64,000 nucleotides of DNA from Paracoccus sp. SMMA_5_TC (GCF_009696685.2 NZ_CP102356.1:233501-297500); one strand, 5' to 3'; positions 35,856 through 45,047 are shown, counted from the first letter of the stretch. The notes: generated by a model not told the origin, from the letters alone. Numbers and translations: made by a program.

Positions 35856-36899
35856 TCAGCAGCCGGTGCGCGCGGCCAGCCATTCCTCGCGCAGGCGCGC
35901 CATCAACTGGGCCGCCGGCAGCGCCCTTGCGCGGGATGCGCCGACACCCGCCCATTGTGCCGCGTAATCGCTGCCGCCTACCGCAGCCAGCTTGCGCGCG
36001 GCGTGATAGGGCAGCGGGTAATCGGGCAGGCCCGGCAGCCTGGGCGACTGTTCCAGTTCCGTCAACCGGTTCGGCAGTCCGCGAGCCGGCCGGCCGGATA
36101 TGGCGCGCGTCATCACGGTCGTGGTCTGCGGCTGGCCCAACCGCGCGCGATGGGCCGCAGAGGCCGCGCTTTCAGGACAGGCGACAAAGGCGGTTCCCAT
36201 CTGCGCGGCCACGGCCCCGGCCGCGCAAATCCGCGCCACATCGGCGCCATCCATCAGCCCCCCGGCCGCGATCACCGGCAGCCCCAAGGGCAAGAGCTGC
36301 GTCACCAGCGTCGTCAGGGGCAATTGGTCGTCGGGCGCAAGCGGATCGAATATGCCGCGATGGCCGCCGGCCTCGTATCCTTGCGCAATGACCGCATCCA
36401 GCCCCGCCGCGCGGATCGCGATCGCCTCGGCCGGCGAAGTGGCGGTGGCAGCCAGAAAGGCTCCGGTGTTTCGCAGCGCCTGCAGTTGATCGGCCCGTGG
36501 CAGGCCGAAGTGAAAGCTGATCATCGCGGGCCGCGCCGCAATCACCGCCGACAGCATCGCGCCGTCATCGCGCAGGCTGAGATGGTTTTCGCCCAGGCCG
36601 AGTGGCGGCGGGGCGCCGACGCGTCGGAATTCGGCGGCCAGAAAGGCCAGCCAGACCGCCTCTTGCTTGGCATCGCGCCGCGGCGGCTGGTGACAGAACA
36701 GGTTCACCGCATAACGGTTGCTTCCCAGCAGGGTTTGGGTTTCGTCCATCATCGCAGCCGCCTGCGCTGCGTTCGACGATCCCAGACCCAGCGAGCCCAA
36801 CCCCCCCGCCGCGCTGACCGCAGCCGCCAAGGCCGGGGTAGAAACCCCCGCCATGGGCGCCTGGATCACCGGGATGGTCAGGCTGTCCAGCAGGCTCAT
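35856..36899 (-). CDS. Nitronate monooxygenase family protein
   Basis: The product has 347 residues and a TIM-barrel flavoprotein pattern. The N-terminal [20 protein letters not shown] binds FMN phosphate, the catalytic histidine of class I enzymes is in [12 protein letters not shown] (about residue 180), and [20 protein letters not shown] with [11 protein letters not shown] forms the C-terminal flavin site. It oxidises nitronates such as propionate 3-nitronate using O2, protecting against toxic nitro compounds. The start overlaps the cmk stop as ATGA. Linkage to cmk and rpsA looks incidental to function. Confidence 0.88.
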   Translation of the reverse strand: MSLLDSLTIPVIQAPMAGVSTPALAAAVSAAGGLGSLGLGSSNAAQAAAMMDETQTLLGSNRYAVNLFCHQPPRRDAKQEAVWLAFLAAEFRRVGAPPPLGLGENHLSLRDDGAMLSAVIAARPAMISFHFGLPRADQLQALRNTGAFLAATATSPAEAIAIRAAGLDAVIAQGYEAGGHRGIFDPLAPDDQLPLTTLVTQLLPLGLPVIAAGGLMDGADVARICAAGAVAAQMGTAFVACPESAASAAHRARLGQPQTTTVMTRAISGRPARGLPNRLTELEQSPRLPGLPDYPLPYHAARKLAAVGGSDYAAQWAGVGASRARALPAAQLMARLREEWLAARTGC

Positions 36900-37480
36900 C
36901 CGCGAATCCGGGTGACGATATCGATGGCGTGGCTGACCGCCTCGTCAATGCTCATGCGGCTGGTATCGACCAGAACCGCATCTTCGGCCGGGCGCATCGG
37001 CGCGATGTCGCGCGCCGCGTCACGCGCGTCGCGTTCGCGCAATTCCGCCAGCACGACCGCAGGATCGGCACCCAGCTCCAGCGCGCGACGGCGGGCGCGC
37101 TCGTCATCGCTGGCGGTCACGTAGATCTTGACCTCGGCCTCGGGGCAGATGACCGTCCCGATGTCGCGACCGTCCAGCACGGCACCCGGCGGCCTGCGGG
37201 CAAAGCGGCGCTGGAAATCGATCAGGGCGGCGCGAACCTCGGGTATGGCGGCGACCCGGCTGGCAGCCTGCCCGGCCGCGGCCGTGCGCAGATCGTCGCG
37301 GGTCAGGTCGACGGGCTGAAGTTCCCGCGCCGCCGCAACCGGATCGCCCCCCTTGGCGCCGACCGCACGATAAAGCAAGCCTGTGTCCAGATGCGAAAAT
37401 CCGAAATGACGCGCAAGCGCGCGGGCAATCGTGCCCTTGCCCGAGGCAGCGGGACCGTCGATGGCAATCGTAAAGGGCAT
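36896..37480 (-). CDS. cmk: Cytidylate kinase
   Basis: The product has 194 residues from the ATG at 37480; the open frame beyond that runs through the tRNA gene and is not coding. It phosphorylates CMP and dCMP. The P-loop is [17 protein letters not shown], the nucleotide-binding [11 protein letters not shown] follows, and [20 protein letters not shown] is the conserved central block. It is about 30 residues shorter than the Escherichia coli enzyme, mostly in the middle, as is common in this group. Linkage cmk-rpsA-ihf is widespread. Confidence 0.95.
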   Translation of the reverse strand: MPFTIAIDGPAASGKGTIARALARHFGFSHLDTGLLYRAVGAKGGDPVAAARELQPVDLTRDDLRTAAAGQAASRVAAIPEVRAALIDFQRRFARRPPGAVLDGRDIGTVICPEAEVKIYVTASDDERARRRALELGADPAVVLAELRERDARDAARDIAPMRPAEDAVLVDTSRMSIDEAVSHAIDIVTRIRG

Positions 37481-37533
37481 GGGGCACCTGCGGCGGATGA
37501 CACGGCGGCTGCAATCGCCGCCGGCGGATATGC

Positions 37534-37609
37534 TGGTGCCGGTTGAGGGACTTGAACCCCCGACCTTCTGATTACAAATCAGCTGCTCTACCAGCTGAGC
37601 TAAACCGGC
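37534..37609 (-). tRNA. tRNA-Thr (anticodon UGU)
   Basis: The reverse complement begins GCCGGTTTAGCTC and ends in AACCGGC, a discriminator A and an encoded CCA, 76 bases in all. The acceptor stem pairs fully (GCCGGTT with AACCGGC). The D arm has AGCTGGTA. The anticodon arm is CTGAT-TTGTAAT-type with UGU at the centre, reading ACA threonine codons. The T loop GTTCAAG is standard. It lies between cmk and the divergent rpsB gene. Confidence 0.96.
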
Positions 37610-37865
37610 CAGATCCATCGCTCCGGATAGCGCGTGTGCGCGCGCGGTGCAAGCGCCGCGTCACATCCATCCCCCACCCTGCCCCCCGCAGCAGGATTTC
37701 CGCAGCATTTCGGGCAAACAGCCCTTGCATTCGCAGCCGGATAGGACTATGTCGCGCGCACTTCACAGGCAGGGTCGGGCCACGGGACAGACATCCCCCG
37801 CTGGTCCACCGGTTGGGGTTCGCCCCTGAAAGCCCTGCCAAGGCGCAAACCGGAAAGGACATGAC
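37610..37865. other. Divergent spacer and rpsB leader, 256 bases
   Basis: The spacer separates tRNA-Thr (minus) from rpsB (plus). A possible promoter for rpsB is TTGCAT at 37725-37730 with TATGTC at 37748-37753, 17 bases apart. That would leave a leader of about 100 bases, GC-rich and able to fold, in which S2 autoregulation could take place. No coding frame is credible; the open frame entering from the tRNA is an artefact. Confidence 0.45.
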
Positions 37866-38633
37866 ATGGCGCTTCCCGAATTTTCCATGCGTCAGCTGCT
37901 GGAAGCTGGCGTTCACTACGGCCACCAGACCCAGCGCTGGAATCCCCGCATGGCCGAGTTCATCTATGGTGAACGCAACGGCATCCACATTTTCGACCTG
38001 ACCCAGACCGTGCCGATGCTGGACGCCGCGCTGCAGGTGATCCGCGACACCGTCGCCAAGGGCGGCCGCGTGCTGTTCGTCGGCACCAAGCGTCAGGCCC
38101 AGAAGGCGATTGCCGAAGCTGCCGAAAAATCGGCACAATATTACATGAACCACCGCTGGCTGGGTGGCACGCTGACCAACTGGAAAACCGTCAGCCAGTC
38201 GATCCAGCGCCTGAAGGCCATCGATGAGACCATGGCCGCCGGTGCCGAGGGTCTGACCAAGAAAGAGCGCCTGCAGATGGAACGCGAACAGGCCAAGCTG
38301 CAGGCCTCGCTGGGGGGTATCCGTGAAATGGGCGGCCTGCCGGACCTGCTGTTCGTCATCGACGTCAACAAGGAAGACCTGGCCATCGCCGAAGCCAAGA
38401 AACTGGGCATCCCGGTCGTGGCGGTCGTCGACAGCAACTGCTCGCCCAAGGGTGTGGATTACGTGATCCCGGGCAACGACGACGCCGCGCGCGCAATTGC
38501 CTTGTATTGCGATCTGGCCTCGCGGGCCGCGCTGGACGGCATGACCGCGCAGATGGGCGCTGCCGGTGTCGATCTGGGCGCGCTGGAAGCCGGGATCGAG
38601 GAAGAACTGGACGGCGAGACCGCCGAAGCCTGA
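37866..38633 (+). CDS. rpsB: 30S ribosomal protein S2
   Basis: The product has 255 residues. The N-terminal signature [20 protein letters not shown], the block [19 protein letters not shown] and the C-terminal [12 protein letters not shown] with [11 protein letters not shown] are standard. An acidic tail ([11 protein letters not shown]) follows. GGAAAGGA precedes the ATG. tsf follows after about 100 bases, as in nearly all bacteria. Confidence 0.98.
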   Translation: MALPEFSMRQLLEAGVHYGHQTQRWNPRMAEFIYGERNGIHIFDLTQTVPMLDAALQVIRDTVAKGGRVLFVGTKRQAQKAIAEAAEKSAQYYMNHRWLGGTLTNWKTVSQSIQRLKAIDETMAAGAEGLTKKERLQMEREQAKLQASLGGIREMGGLPDLLFVIDVNKEDLAIAEAKKLGIPVVAVVDSNCSPKGVDYVIPGNDDAARAIALYCDLASRAALDGMTAQMGAAGVDLGALEAGIEEELDGETAEA

Positions 38634-38684
38634 CCCGTGACGGGTCTGCCCGGCCCGCGGCTGCGGGACGTCACGCAACATTCA

Positions 38685-38709
38685 TCAGGCGGGGATAAGC
38701 CCCGCCTGA
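38685..38709 (+). promoter_or_regulatory. Hairpin between rpsB and tsf
   Basis: TCAGGCGGGG (38685-38694) pairs with CCCCGCCTGA (38700-38709) as a perfect 10-bp stem. There is no T run, so full termination is unlikely. In Escherichia coli a hairpin in the same gap lowers tsf expression relative to rpsB; a similar role is likely here. Confidence 0.5.
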
Positions 38710-38736
38710 CGCATTGAAAAGCAAGGAGACACTCCG

Positions 38737-39627
38737 ATGGCTATCACCGCTGCGATGGTGAAGGATCTGCGCGAAACGACCGGCGCGGGCATGATGGACG
38801 CCAAGAAGGCGCTGACCGAAACCAACGGCGACATGGAAGCGGCCATCGACTGGCTGCGCACCAAGGGTCTGGCCAAGGCCGCCAAGAAATCGGGCCGCGT
38901 GGCGGCCGAGGGCCTTGTCGGCGTCGCCGTTACCGATGGTCGCGGCGTCGCCGTCGAACTGAACTCGGAAACCGATTTCGTCGCCAAGAACGCCGACTTC
39001 CAGCAGCTGGTGCGCGAAATCACCGATGTGGCGCTGACCACCGGCGCTGATGTCGAGGTGCTGAAGGCCACCCACCTGAACGGCCGCACCGTCGAGGACG
39101 TTCTGACCGAAGCCATTGCCCGCATCGGCGAGAACATGACCCTGCGTCGCATGCACGTGCTGGAAGGCGATACCGTCGTTTCCTATGTCCACAACGCCGC
39201 CGCCCCCGGTCTGGGCAAGATCGGCGTGCTGGTGGCGCTGAAGGGCGACAAGGACAAGGCGCAAGACATCGGCAAGCAGATCGCCATGCACATTGCCGCC
39301 ACCAATCCCGCCTCGCTGTCCGAGGCTGATCTGGACCCGGCACTGGTCGAGCGCGAGAAATCCGTTCTTACCGAACAGGCCCGTGAATCGGGCAAGCCCG
39401 AAGCCGTCATCGAGAAGATGATTGTCGGCCGCATGGCGAAGTTCTTCGAGGAAGTGACACTGCTGGGCCAGAAATTCGTCATCAACCCCGACATCACCGT
39501 GGCCCAGGCTGCCAAGGAAGCCGGCGTCGAGGTCACCGGCTTTGCCCGCGTCGTGGTCGGCGAAGGTATCGAGAAGAAGGAAGAGGATTTCGCCGCCGAG
39601 GTCGCAAAAACCCGCGCCGGCGCCTGA
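38737..39627 (+). CDS. tsf: Translation elongation factor Ts
   Basis: The product has 296 residues. It exchanges GDP for GTP on EF-Tu. The N-terminal UBA-like domain has [19 protein letters not shown] and the core starts at [19 protein letters not shown], which includes the TDFV motif that enters EF-Tu. The dimerisation and C-terminal parts are complete ([14 protein letters not shown]). AGGAG lies before the ATG. Confidence 0.98.
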   Translation: MAITAAMVKDLRETTGAGMMDAKKALTETNGDMEAAIDWLRTKGLAKAAKKSGRVAAEGLVGVAVTDGRGVAVELNSETDFVAKNADFQQLVREITDVALTTGADVEVLKATHLNGRTVEDVLTEAIARIGENMTLRRMHVLEGDTVVSYVHNAAAPGLGKIGVLVALKGDKDKAQDIGKQIAMHIAATNPASLSEADLDPALVEREKSVLTEQARESGKPEAVIEKMIVGRMAKFFEEVTLLGQKFVINPDITVAQAAKEAGVEVTGFARVVVGEGIEKKEEDFAAEVAKTRAGA

Positions 39628-39652
39628 TCCGTCCGAAATCTGCTCAAAAGCG

Positions 39653-39682
39653 CGGGGCCGGTCATCACGACCGGCCCCGTTT
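39653..39682 (+). terminator. Terminator after tsf
   Basis: CGGGGCCGGTC (39653-39663) pairs with GACCGGCCCCG (39669-39679) as an 11-bp stem, followed by TTT. It ends the rpsB-tsf operon just before the convergent LuxR gene. Confidence 0.75.
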
Positions 39683-39702
39683 CGCTGCAACTCACGCCGG
39701 GT

Positions 39703-40542
39703 TCAGCGATGTTGACGATCAACCTCGCGACCCGGATCCGCCGGCGCCCCGGCCGGGCGTCCGTCGTCATTGGCGGGGTGTTCGTCAACCTCGGGGTGCA
39801 GAAATATCTGCCGTCGACCAGTTGCACGCAGGATCGCATGGGCGGTCGTCCGCGCCCCCAATGCCTTGCGCGCCAGTCGAAGGTGCTTTTCGACGGTAGC
39901 GGCGGTCAGGTCCAGCGTTCGGGCGATTTCCTGCACCGTCCGACCGATCGATATATGCTCGAGCACCTCTCGCTGACGCAGCGTCAGCACTTGCTGCGGC
40001 GGGGCATAGGGCAGGCAGGACAGTTTCAGATGCAACAGCCGGGTAAGCGTCTCGACTGCCGCGCCATGACGCAGCCACATTTCGTCTATCTGCTCGGCGC
40101 GAATTCCGATGTGGCCGCTCAGCAACACACCTGCGCGCGCATGCTGCATGCTATCGTCAAGCCGCAGCGCATATCCCGCAACATGTCCGTAACGGGCCAG
40201 CACGTCTAGCAAGTTGGCCTGCTGCGCCGACAACCGACCGGCGCGCCGGCGCGATTGAAGCCCGGCCCAGCTTTCGCTGCAATACCCCCCCGCCAACCAT
40301 CCGACCGGAGCCGCACCGGGCGCCATGCCCTGTGCCGCCAGATCCTGATTCAGTTGCGGTGCAAAAGTCGAAAGCAGGATACTGTCATCGCTGCCGCCAT
40401 CGATTTCTGCACCCAGGCTGCGCACGCCGAAATAGCAGGCATGGACAAATCCCATGTCCGACAGGCTGCCCGCATAGTGCTGCCAGGCCGCCCGGGCCGA
40501 CCGCGCCTGCAAGATTACCTCGATATCCGCCAGGATCCCCAT
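39703..40542 (-). CDS. LuxR-family transcriptional regulator
   Basis: I use the ATG at 40542 (MGILADIEV), giving 279 residues; the open frame reaches a TTG at 40572, which has no better ribosome site. The C-terminal LuxR/NarL helix-turn-helix at about 190-250 is clear (LTLRQREVLEHISIGRTVQE, then TAATVEKHLRLARKALGART). The N-terminal half has the size and W-x(3)-Y pattern (AWQHY) of an autoinducer-type sensor domain, but the YDP motif of acyl-homoserine lactone receptors is not evident, and no luxI gene is near. It is followed by an alanine/proline-rich tail. It faces a conserved gene of unknown function. Confidence 0.82.
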   Translation of the reverse strand: MGILADIEVILQARSARAAWQHYAGSLSDMGFVHACYFGVRSLGAEIDGGSDDSILLSTFAPQLNQDLAAQGMAPGAAPVGWLAGGYCSESWAGLQSRRRAGRLSAQQANLLDVLARYGHVAGYALRLDDSMQHARAGVLLSGHIGIRAEQIDEMWLRHGAAVETLTRLLHLKLSCLPYAPPQQVLTLRQREVLEHISIGRTVQEIARTLDLTAATVEKHLRLARKALGARTTAHAILRATGRRQIFLHPEVDEHPANDDGRPAGAPADPGREVDRQHR

Positions 40543-40822
40543 GTCGTTAACCACGCTTTTAATAAATAACAATCAATCAGCATTCCGGGAAACATTATTA
40601 TCGCCGTGAAGCAGAGTTCAATTGACTAAATGATCTTTTCGTCACGTCGGGTTAAAGGGATGCAAACTGAACCAGACATTCCTGTTCATGAAAAACCCTG
40701 GAAAACATCTGTTCGGAAATGAGCTTGAAATGTCTATGCTGCACCGGCTTGCGGTCAGGAACGTTCCGCTGCATCACGACGACAGCCAAGGTTCTGAAAA
40801 CCGGAAAAGGAGCAATTCACAG
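40543..40822. other. Divergent spacer between the LuxR gene and a conserved gene
   Basis: This 280-base stretch is distinctly AT-rich on the LuxR side. It contains the 10-base palindrome GGAACGTTCC at 40758-40767, a small LuxR/NarL-site-like element. The frame of the plus-strand gene stays open through part of it, but the first about 45 codons look non-coding. Confidence 0.4.
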
Positions 40823-41698
40823 ATGCAGGTCGTCTTTCATTGCGGGGTGCATGGCACCGATCAGTATCGCATGGTCAAGACGCTGCTGCAAAACCGCGAT
40901 TGGCTGCTGCGCAACGGGATCGAGCCGTTGACCCCAGCCAAGCATCGGGAATTGTTCAATGAGGCCCTGCTTTCGCTGCGCGGCCGCCCGGCCACGGCCG
41001 AAATGGAAAACGTGATCCTGGATGCTATTCTGGAATCGGATGATCCGCGGCGGATCATTTTCAGCACCCCGACCTTTCTGGGCAAGGCGCAGCGGGCCAT
41101 CGCGCCCGAAGGGCTGTATGTGACCGCCGGCGAAAAGATGGCGGCACTCGCCAATCTGTTTCCGAGCGCCGAGGCCGAATTTTTCATTGCGTTGAAAAAC
41201 CCTGCGACTCTGGTGCCTTATGTGATGTCTCAAGAGCGGACAGGCAGCTATGACGAGGTCATGGCGGGGGTGGATCCGCTGGCGCTTCGCTGGGCGCCTG
41301 CCATGCGGCGCATCATGGCCGCGCTGCCGGGCAAGCGCATCGTGGCATGGTGCCACGAGGATACATCGCTGATCTGGCCCGAGGTGGTCCGCCGCATTGC
41401 CACCATGCCCAGCGACGTGCCGCTGAAAGCCGGCTTGCAGGTGCTGGGCGACATCCTGCGGCCCGAAGGTATCCAGATGATCCGCGACGAACTTGCGCGC
41501 CAGGACCGGCTGACCGTCGACAGCCGACGGGCGGTCTTTACGGCGGCGTTGGAAAAATACGCCCTGCCCGATCAGATCGAGGTGACGGTCGACCTGCCCG
41601 GATGGAGCCAGGATCTGGTGGACCGCATCAGCGATCATTATGACGAGGACGTGGCCCAGATCGCCGCATTGCCGGGGATCGAGTTTCTTTCGCCCTGA
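40823..41698 (+). CDS. Conserved protein of unknown function
   Basis: I start at the ATG at 40823 (MQVVFHCGVHGTDQYRM), ten bases after AAAGGAG; the frame opens 45 codons earlier without a ribosome site. The product is 291 residues, soluble, with no signal peptide or membrane helix. I recall similar proteins of the same length in Rhodobacterales but know no function. The first strand and loop (VVFHCGVHGTDQ) look like a nucleotide- or phosphate-binding start without a Walker A motif. Other notable blocks are TAGEKMAALANLFPSAEAEF, KRIVAWCHEDTSLIWPEVV and LPGWSQDLVDRISDHYDEDV. The layout loosely recalls sulfotransferase-like folds. It is divergent from a LuxR regulator. Confidence 0.75.
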   Translation: MQVVFHCGVHGTDQYRMVKTLLQNRDWLLRNGIEPLTPAKHRELFNEALLSLRGRPATAEMENVILDAILESDDPRRIIFSTPTFLGKAQRAIAPEGLYVTAGEKMAALANLFPSAEAEFFIALKNPATLVPYVMSQERTGSYDEVMAGVDPLALRWAPAMRRIMAALPGKRIVAWCHEDTSLIWPEVVRRIATMPSDVPLKAGLQVLGDILRPEGIQMIRDELARQDRLTVDSRRAVFTAALEKYALPDQIEVTVDLPGWSQDLVDRISDHYDEDVAQIAALPGIEFLSP

Positions 41699-41702
41699 GC
41701 CG

Positions 41703-41954
41703 TCAGACCATCCCCAGCGCCGCCTTGTACATTTCCAGGATCGCCTCTTCCTCGGCGATGTCATCCTTGTCGCGCTTGCGCAGCGCGATCACCTTGCGCA
41801 TGACCTTGGTGTCATAGCCGCGGGCCTTGGCTTCGGCCATCAGTTCCTTTTGCTGCTCGGTCACATCCTTCTTCTCGGCTTCGAGCTGTTCGTATTGCTC
41901 GATGAACTGCCGCAGTTCCCCGGCCGCGATGCCATAGGCGTTGTCGTCCTGCAT
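41703..41954 (-). CDS. GapR-family (DUF2312) DNA-binding protein
   Basis: The product has 83 residues from the ATG at 41954, preceded by AAAGGAG at seven bases; the longer upstream frame is not coding. The whole chain is a helical, heptad-like protein: AAGELRQFIEQYEQLEAEKK, then EQQKELMAEAKARGYDTKVM and RKVIALRKRDKDDIAEEEAI. This matches DUF2312/UPF0335, the family of Caulobacter GapR, a small nucleoid protein that clamps overtwisted or AT-rich DNA ahead of forks and polymerases. Its stop is close to that of the convergent plus-strand gene. Confidence 0.85.
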   Translation of the reverse strand: MQDDNAYGIAAGELRQFIEQYEQLEAEKKDVTEQQKELMAEAKARGYDTKVMRKVIALRKRDKDDIAEEEAILEMYKAALGMV

Positions 41955-42046
41955 GATGCGCTCCTTTGCCTTTTGCACGCGGAATAGGCGGTCTTGCGGG
42001 CGGGCGCAATCGCCGCTAGGCCGGGCCCGCACAGACGGAGGCAGGG

Positions 42047-42274
42047 ATGACGATCTGGGACGGGCTGATCTGGGGTGGTGCTGCGTTGACAACGTTGGGG
42101 CTGGCCGCGCTGGCCTGGTGCATCATTACCGTGGCGCGCGCAAAGGCACGTGTGCGCGATGATGCGCAGATGCGGACAATCATGCGCAAGGTGGTGGCCG
42201 TGAACATGGCGGCGCTGGCGGCATCGGTCTTTGGGCTGATGTTCGTGGTCCTGGGCATCATGTTGGGGCGCTAG
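42047..42274 (+). CDS. Small two-helix membrane protein
   Basis: The product has 75 residues, with hydrophobic helices at about 8-28 ([20 protein letters not shown]) and 51-73 ([20 protein letters not shown]), joined by a basic loop with [20 protein letters not shown] lies seven bases before the ATG. It directly precedes dtd with one base between, so they share a transcript. Function unknown; short proteins of this layout precede dtd in related genomes as far as I recall. Confidence 0.75.
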   Translation: MTIWDGLIWGGAALTTLGLAALAWCIITVARAKARVRDDAQMRTIMRKVVAVNMAALAASVFGLMFVVLGIMLGR

Positions 42275-42275
42275 G

Positions 42276-42725
42276 ATGCGCGCACTGATCCAGAGGGTAT
42301 CGCAGGCGGCGGTGGCGATCGGGGATCGCCGGATTGCCGAGATCGGGCCCGGCCTTCTGGTGCTGGTCTGCGCCATGCAGGGCGATGCTGACGAGGCCGC
42401 CGACAAGCTGGCGGCCCGGATCGCACGGTTGCGCATCTTTCGCGACGACGCCGGCAAGATGAACCGCTCGGTTCAGGATATCGGCGGCGCGATCCTGGTG
42501 GTCAGCCAGTTCACCCTGGCCGCGGATACCCGCACCGGCAACCGCCCCGGCTTTTCCAGCGCCGAAGGCCCCGCCCGGGGCGAGGCGCTGTATCTGCGTT
42601 TCGCCCAGGCGCTGCGCGATCTGGACCTGCCGGTGCAGACCGGCGAATTCGGCGCCGACATGGCGGTGTCGCTGGTCAATGACGGGCCGGTGACGATCTG
42701 GATGGATTCGACCGATCGCAACTGA
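42276..42725 (+). CDS. dtd: D-aminoacyl-tRNA deacylase
   Basis: The product has 149 residues, full length. It hydrolyses D-amino acids (and glycine) from mischarged tRNA. The N-terminal [15 protein letters not shown], the motif [12 protein letters not shown] and the C-terminal [15 protein letters not shown], which carries the cross-subunit Gly-Pro pair in NDGPVT, are diagnostic. Confidence 0.96.
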   Translation: MRALIQRVSQAAVAIGDRRIAEIGPGLLVLVCAMQGDADEAADKLAARIARLRIFRDDAGKMNRSVQDIGGAILVVSQFTLAADTRTGNRPGFSSAEGPARGEALYLRFAQALRDLDLPVQTGEFGADMAVSLVNDGPVTIWMDSTDRN

Positions 42726-42965
42726 CTGCCCGATTGCGGTTGACTTTTGCCGGCAAACCGCCCATGTGCTGCGGGTTGCCGTTCGCTGCCGCGTGAGCAG
42801 CCGTCGCGCACTGCGCCTCAGGTCGGCCACATTTTCCCGGTTTCCCATTCACGCGGGGAGGCTTGCGGGCTCTGCGTATCGCGCCCGCCCCTCGCAACCT
42901 GCCGCGCCTTGACTGCGTGGCCCCTTGTCCTGTGCGCCGATACGCGGGCGTCAGGACCGAAAGAC
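42726..42965 (+). other. Long 5' leader of the DEAD-box helicase gene, 240 bases
   Basis: The helicase frame is open through this stretch from an alternative start at 42747, but the residues would be cysteine- and arginine-rich and unlike any helicase N-terminus, so I read it as untranslated. It holds a TTGACT-like -35 near 42909 without a clear -10. Cold-shock helicases often have long structured leaders; nothing more specific can be shown. Confidence 0.35.
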
Positions 42966-44375
42966 ATGATGACCAACGAAACGAACCGCCCGCAACGCGC
43001 CGGAAATCCGCAGCACCGCACCCCGGGCAAACCGCGCTTCCGCGCCGAAAAACCCAATACCAACCACCGTCGCCACCGCGCCGAGCCGGAAGAAAAATTC
43101 ATCCGCCGCGCGATTCCCGACATCGACACCGCCTTCACCCGCATGGGCATCGATGCGCGGGTGGCGATCAACCTGCCCCCCATGGGGATCGAGGCGCCCT
43201 CGCCCATCCAGGAAAAATCCATCCCCGGCATCGTCGCCGGCCGCGACCTGCTGGGCCTGGCGCAGACCGGCACCGGCAAGACCGCAGCCTTTGGCCTGCC
43301 GATGCTGACGCGGCTGCTGAACAATGGCCGCCGACCGGATCCCCGGACCTGCCACGCCCTGATCCTGGCGCCCACCCGCGAACTGGCCACCCAGATCGCC
43401 GAGAACATCGACCTTTACGCCGCTGGCACGCCGATCCGCCAGTTCCGGGTCGTCGGCGGCGCCTCGATCAATGTCCAGATCGGCCGGCTCGAACGCGGCG
43501 TCGACGTGCTGATCGCCACGCCCGGCCGTCTGATCGACCTGATCGAACGCGGCGCCGTCGACCTGTCGCAGACCCGCTATCTGGTGCTGGACGAGGCCGA
43601 CCAGATGCTGGACATCGGCTTCATCCACGCCCTGCGCCGTATTGCGAAAATGCTGCCCAGGGAACGCCAGACGATGTTGTTTTCCGCCACCATGCCCAAG
43701 CTGATGGAGGAATTGGCCGAAAGCTATCTGACCGATCCGCTGAAGGTCGCGGTGAACCCGCCCGGCCAGGCGGCCGAAAAGATCGCGCAAGGCGTGCATT
43801 TCGTCAATCAGGGCGACAAGGCGACACTGCTGGCCGAATATCTGGGCAAGCACCGGGACGAGCTGGCCATCGTGTTCGGCCGCACCAAGCATGGCTCGGA
43901 AAAGCTGTCGAAACTGCTCGAAAAATGGGGTTTCCGGGTTGCCGCGATCCATGGCAACAAGTCGCAGGGCCAGCGCGAACGCGCCTTGGCCAGCTTTCGC
44001 GCCGGCGAAACCAAGGTGCTGGTCGCCACGGATGTGGCCGCGCGCGGGCTGGATATTCCGCAGGTGGCGCATGTCTACAACTACGACCTGCCCAACGTGC
44101 CTGAAAACTATGTCCATCGCATCGGGCGAACCGCCCGCGCCGGCCGCGACGGTCGCGCCATTGCCTTCTGCGCTCCGGCCGAGATCGGCGAGCTGCGCGC
44201 TATCGAAAAGGCGATGAAGGCGCAGATCCCGGTCGTGGGCGGCGAGCCGCCCTTCGAGGCCAGCAAGATCCGCGAACGCGGCGGGCCTGCCGCTGGCACG
44301 CGCAGTCCGCAACCGGCACGCAAGCGCCCTGCACGCCGCCCCTCGCGTGCGCCCAAGGCCGCGCAGCGCAACTGA
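42966..44375 (+). CDS. DEAD-box ATP-dependent RNA helicase
   Basis: The product has 469 residues from the ATG at 42966. The N-terminal about 45 residues are basic and disordered-looking. Helicase motifs in order are the Q motif (GIEAPSPIQEKSIPGI), Walker A (AQTGTGKTAA), PTRELA, TPGR, DEAD (VLDEADQML), SAT, and in the second domain ATDVAARGLDIP and HRIGRTARAGR. The C-terminal about 60 residues are rich in arginine, proline and alanine, as in RhlE-type helicases involved in RNA turnover or ribosome assembly. tdk follows on the same strand after 71 bases. Confidence 0.94.
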   Translation: MMTNETNRPQRAGNPQHRTPGKPRFRAEKPNTNHRRHRAEPEEKFIRRAIPDIDTAFTRMGIDARVAINLPPMGIEAPSPIQEKSIPGIVAGRDLLGLAQTGTGKTAAFGLPMLTRLLNNGRRPDPRTCHALILAPTRELATQIAENIDLYAAGTPIRQFRVVGGASINVQIGRLERGVDVLIATPGRLIDLIERGAVDLSQTRYLVLDEADQMLDIGFIHALRRIAKMLPRERQTMLFSATMPKLMEELAESYLTDPLKVAVNPPGQAAEKIAQGVHFVNQGDKATLLAEYLGKHRDELAIVFGRTKHGSEKLSKLLEKWGFRVAAIHGNKSQGQRERALASFRAGETKVLVATDVAARGLDIPQVAHVYNYDLPNVPENYVHRIGRTARAGRDGRAIAFCAPAEIGELRAIEKAMKAQIPVVGGEPPFEASKIRERGGPAAGTRSPQPARKRPARRPSRAPKAAQRN

Positions 44376-44446
44376 GTGCAGGAAAGTGCAGGCTGCCGGT
44401 TCGGCTGGCAGCTTGCACAGCCCTGCCCCCGCGGCTATGTGCCGCC

Positions 44447-45022
44447 ATGGCCAAGCTTTATTTCCACTATTCCACCATGAACGCCGGCAAGAGCACCTTG
44501 CTCTTGCAGGCGTCCTACAATTACCGCGAACGCGGCATGCAGACGCTGCTGTTGACCGCCGGCCTTGACGATCGTGCGGGCCCCGACCGCATCGCCAGCC
44601 GCATCGGCATTTCGGAACCCGCCCTTGGCTTTGCCCCGGACACCGATCTATTGGCATTGATTCAGGCTGAAGGCCGCGATTGCGCCTGCATCTTTGTCGA
44701 CGAAGCACAGTTCCTGACCCGTGAACAGGTCTGGCAACTGGCGCGGGTGGCTGACGATCTGGATCAGCCCGTGATGTGCTATGGACTGCGGGTCGATTTC
44801 CGCGGCGAGCTTTTCGCCGGGTCGGCGGCGCTGCTGGCCTGGGCAGACGATCTGCGCGAGGTGCGCACTATCTGCCATTGCGGCCGTAAGGCGACCATGG
44901 TGGTGCGCCAGGACGACAAGGGGCGGGTGATGCGCGATGGCGCCCAGGTGCAGATCGGTGGCAACGAGGCCTATACAGCCCTGTGTCGTCGCCACTGGCG
45001 CGCGGCGGTGGGAGATCTCTGA
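44447..45022 (+). CDS. tdk: Thymidine kinase
   Basis: The product has 191 residues and is the type II bacterial enzyme. It phosphorylates thymidine with ATP. Walker A is in STMNAGKSTLLLQ, Walker B in CIFVDEAQFL, and the catalytic glutamate is in that second motif. The zinc site is present as CHCGRKA and the later cysteine in LCRRHW. VMCYGLRVDFRGELFAGS is the lasso/base-binding region. Confidence 0.95.
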   Translation: MAKLYFHYSTMNAGKSTLLLQASYNYRERGMQTLLLTAGLDDRAGPDRIASRIGISEPALGFAPDTDLLALIQAEGRDCACIFVDEAQFLTREQVWQLARVADDLDQPVMCYGLRVDFRGELFAGSAALLAWADDLREVRTICHCGRKATMVVRQDDKGRVMRDGAQVQIGGNEAYTALCRRHWRAAVGDL

Positions 45023-45047
45023 CCCGCCCCCTGGCAACTGCCGCTCA

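Noticed and set aside
37543..38001. Plus-strand frame starting in the tRNA-Thr gene
   Set aside because: Its first residues are the well-known false translation of a tRNA gene, and the rest overlaps rpsB in another frame.
39703..40542. Assigning the LuxR protein as an acyl-homoserine lactone receptor
   Set aside because: The conserved tyrosine-aspartate-proline segment is not seen and there is no synthase gene nearby.
42747..42965. N-terminal extension of the DEAD-box helicase
   Set aside because: The extra 73 residues are cysteine- and arginine-rich, start at GTG without a ribosome site, and have no counterpart in the family.
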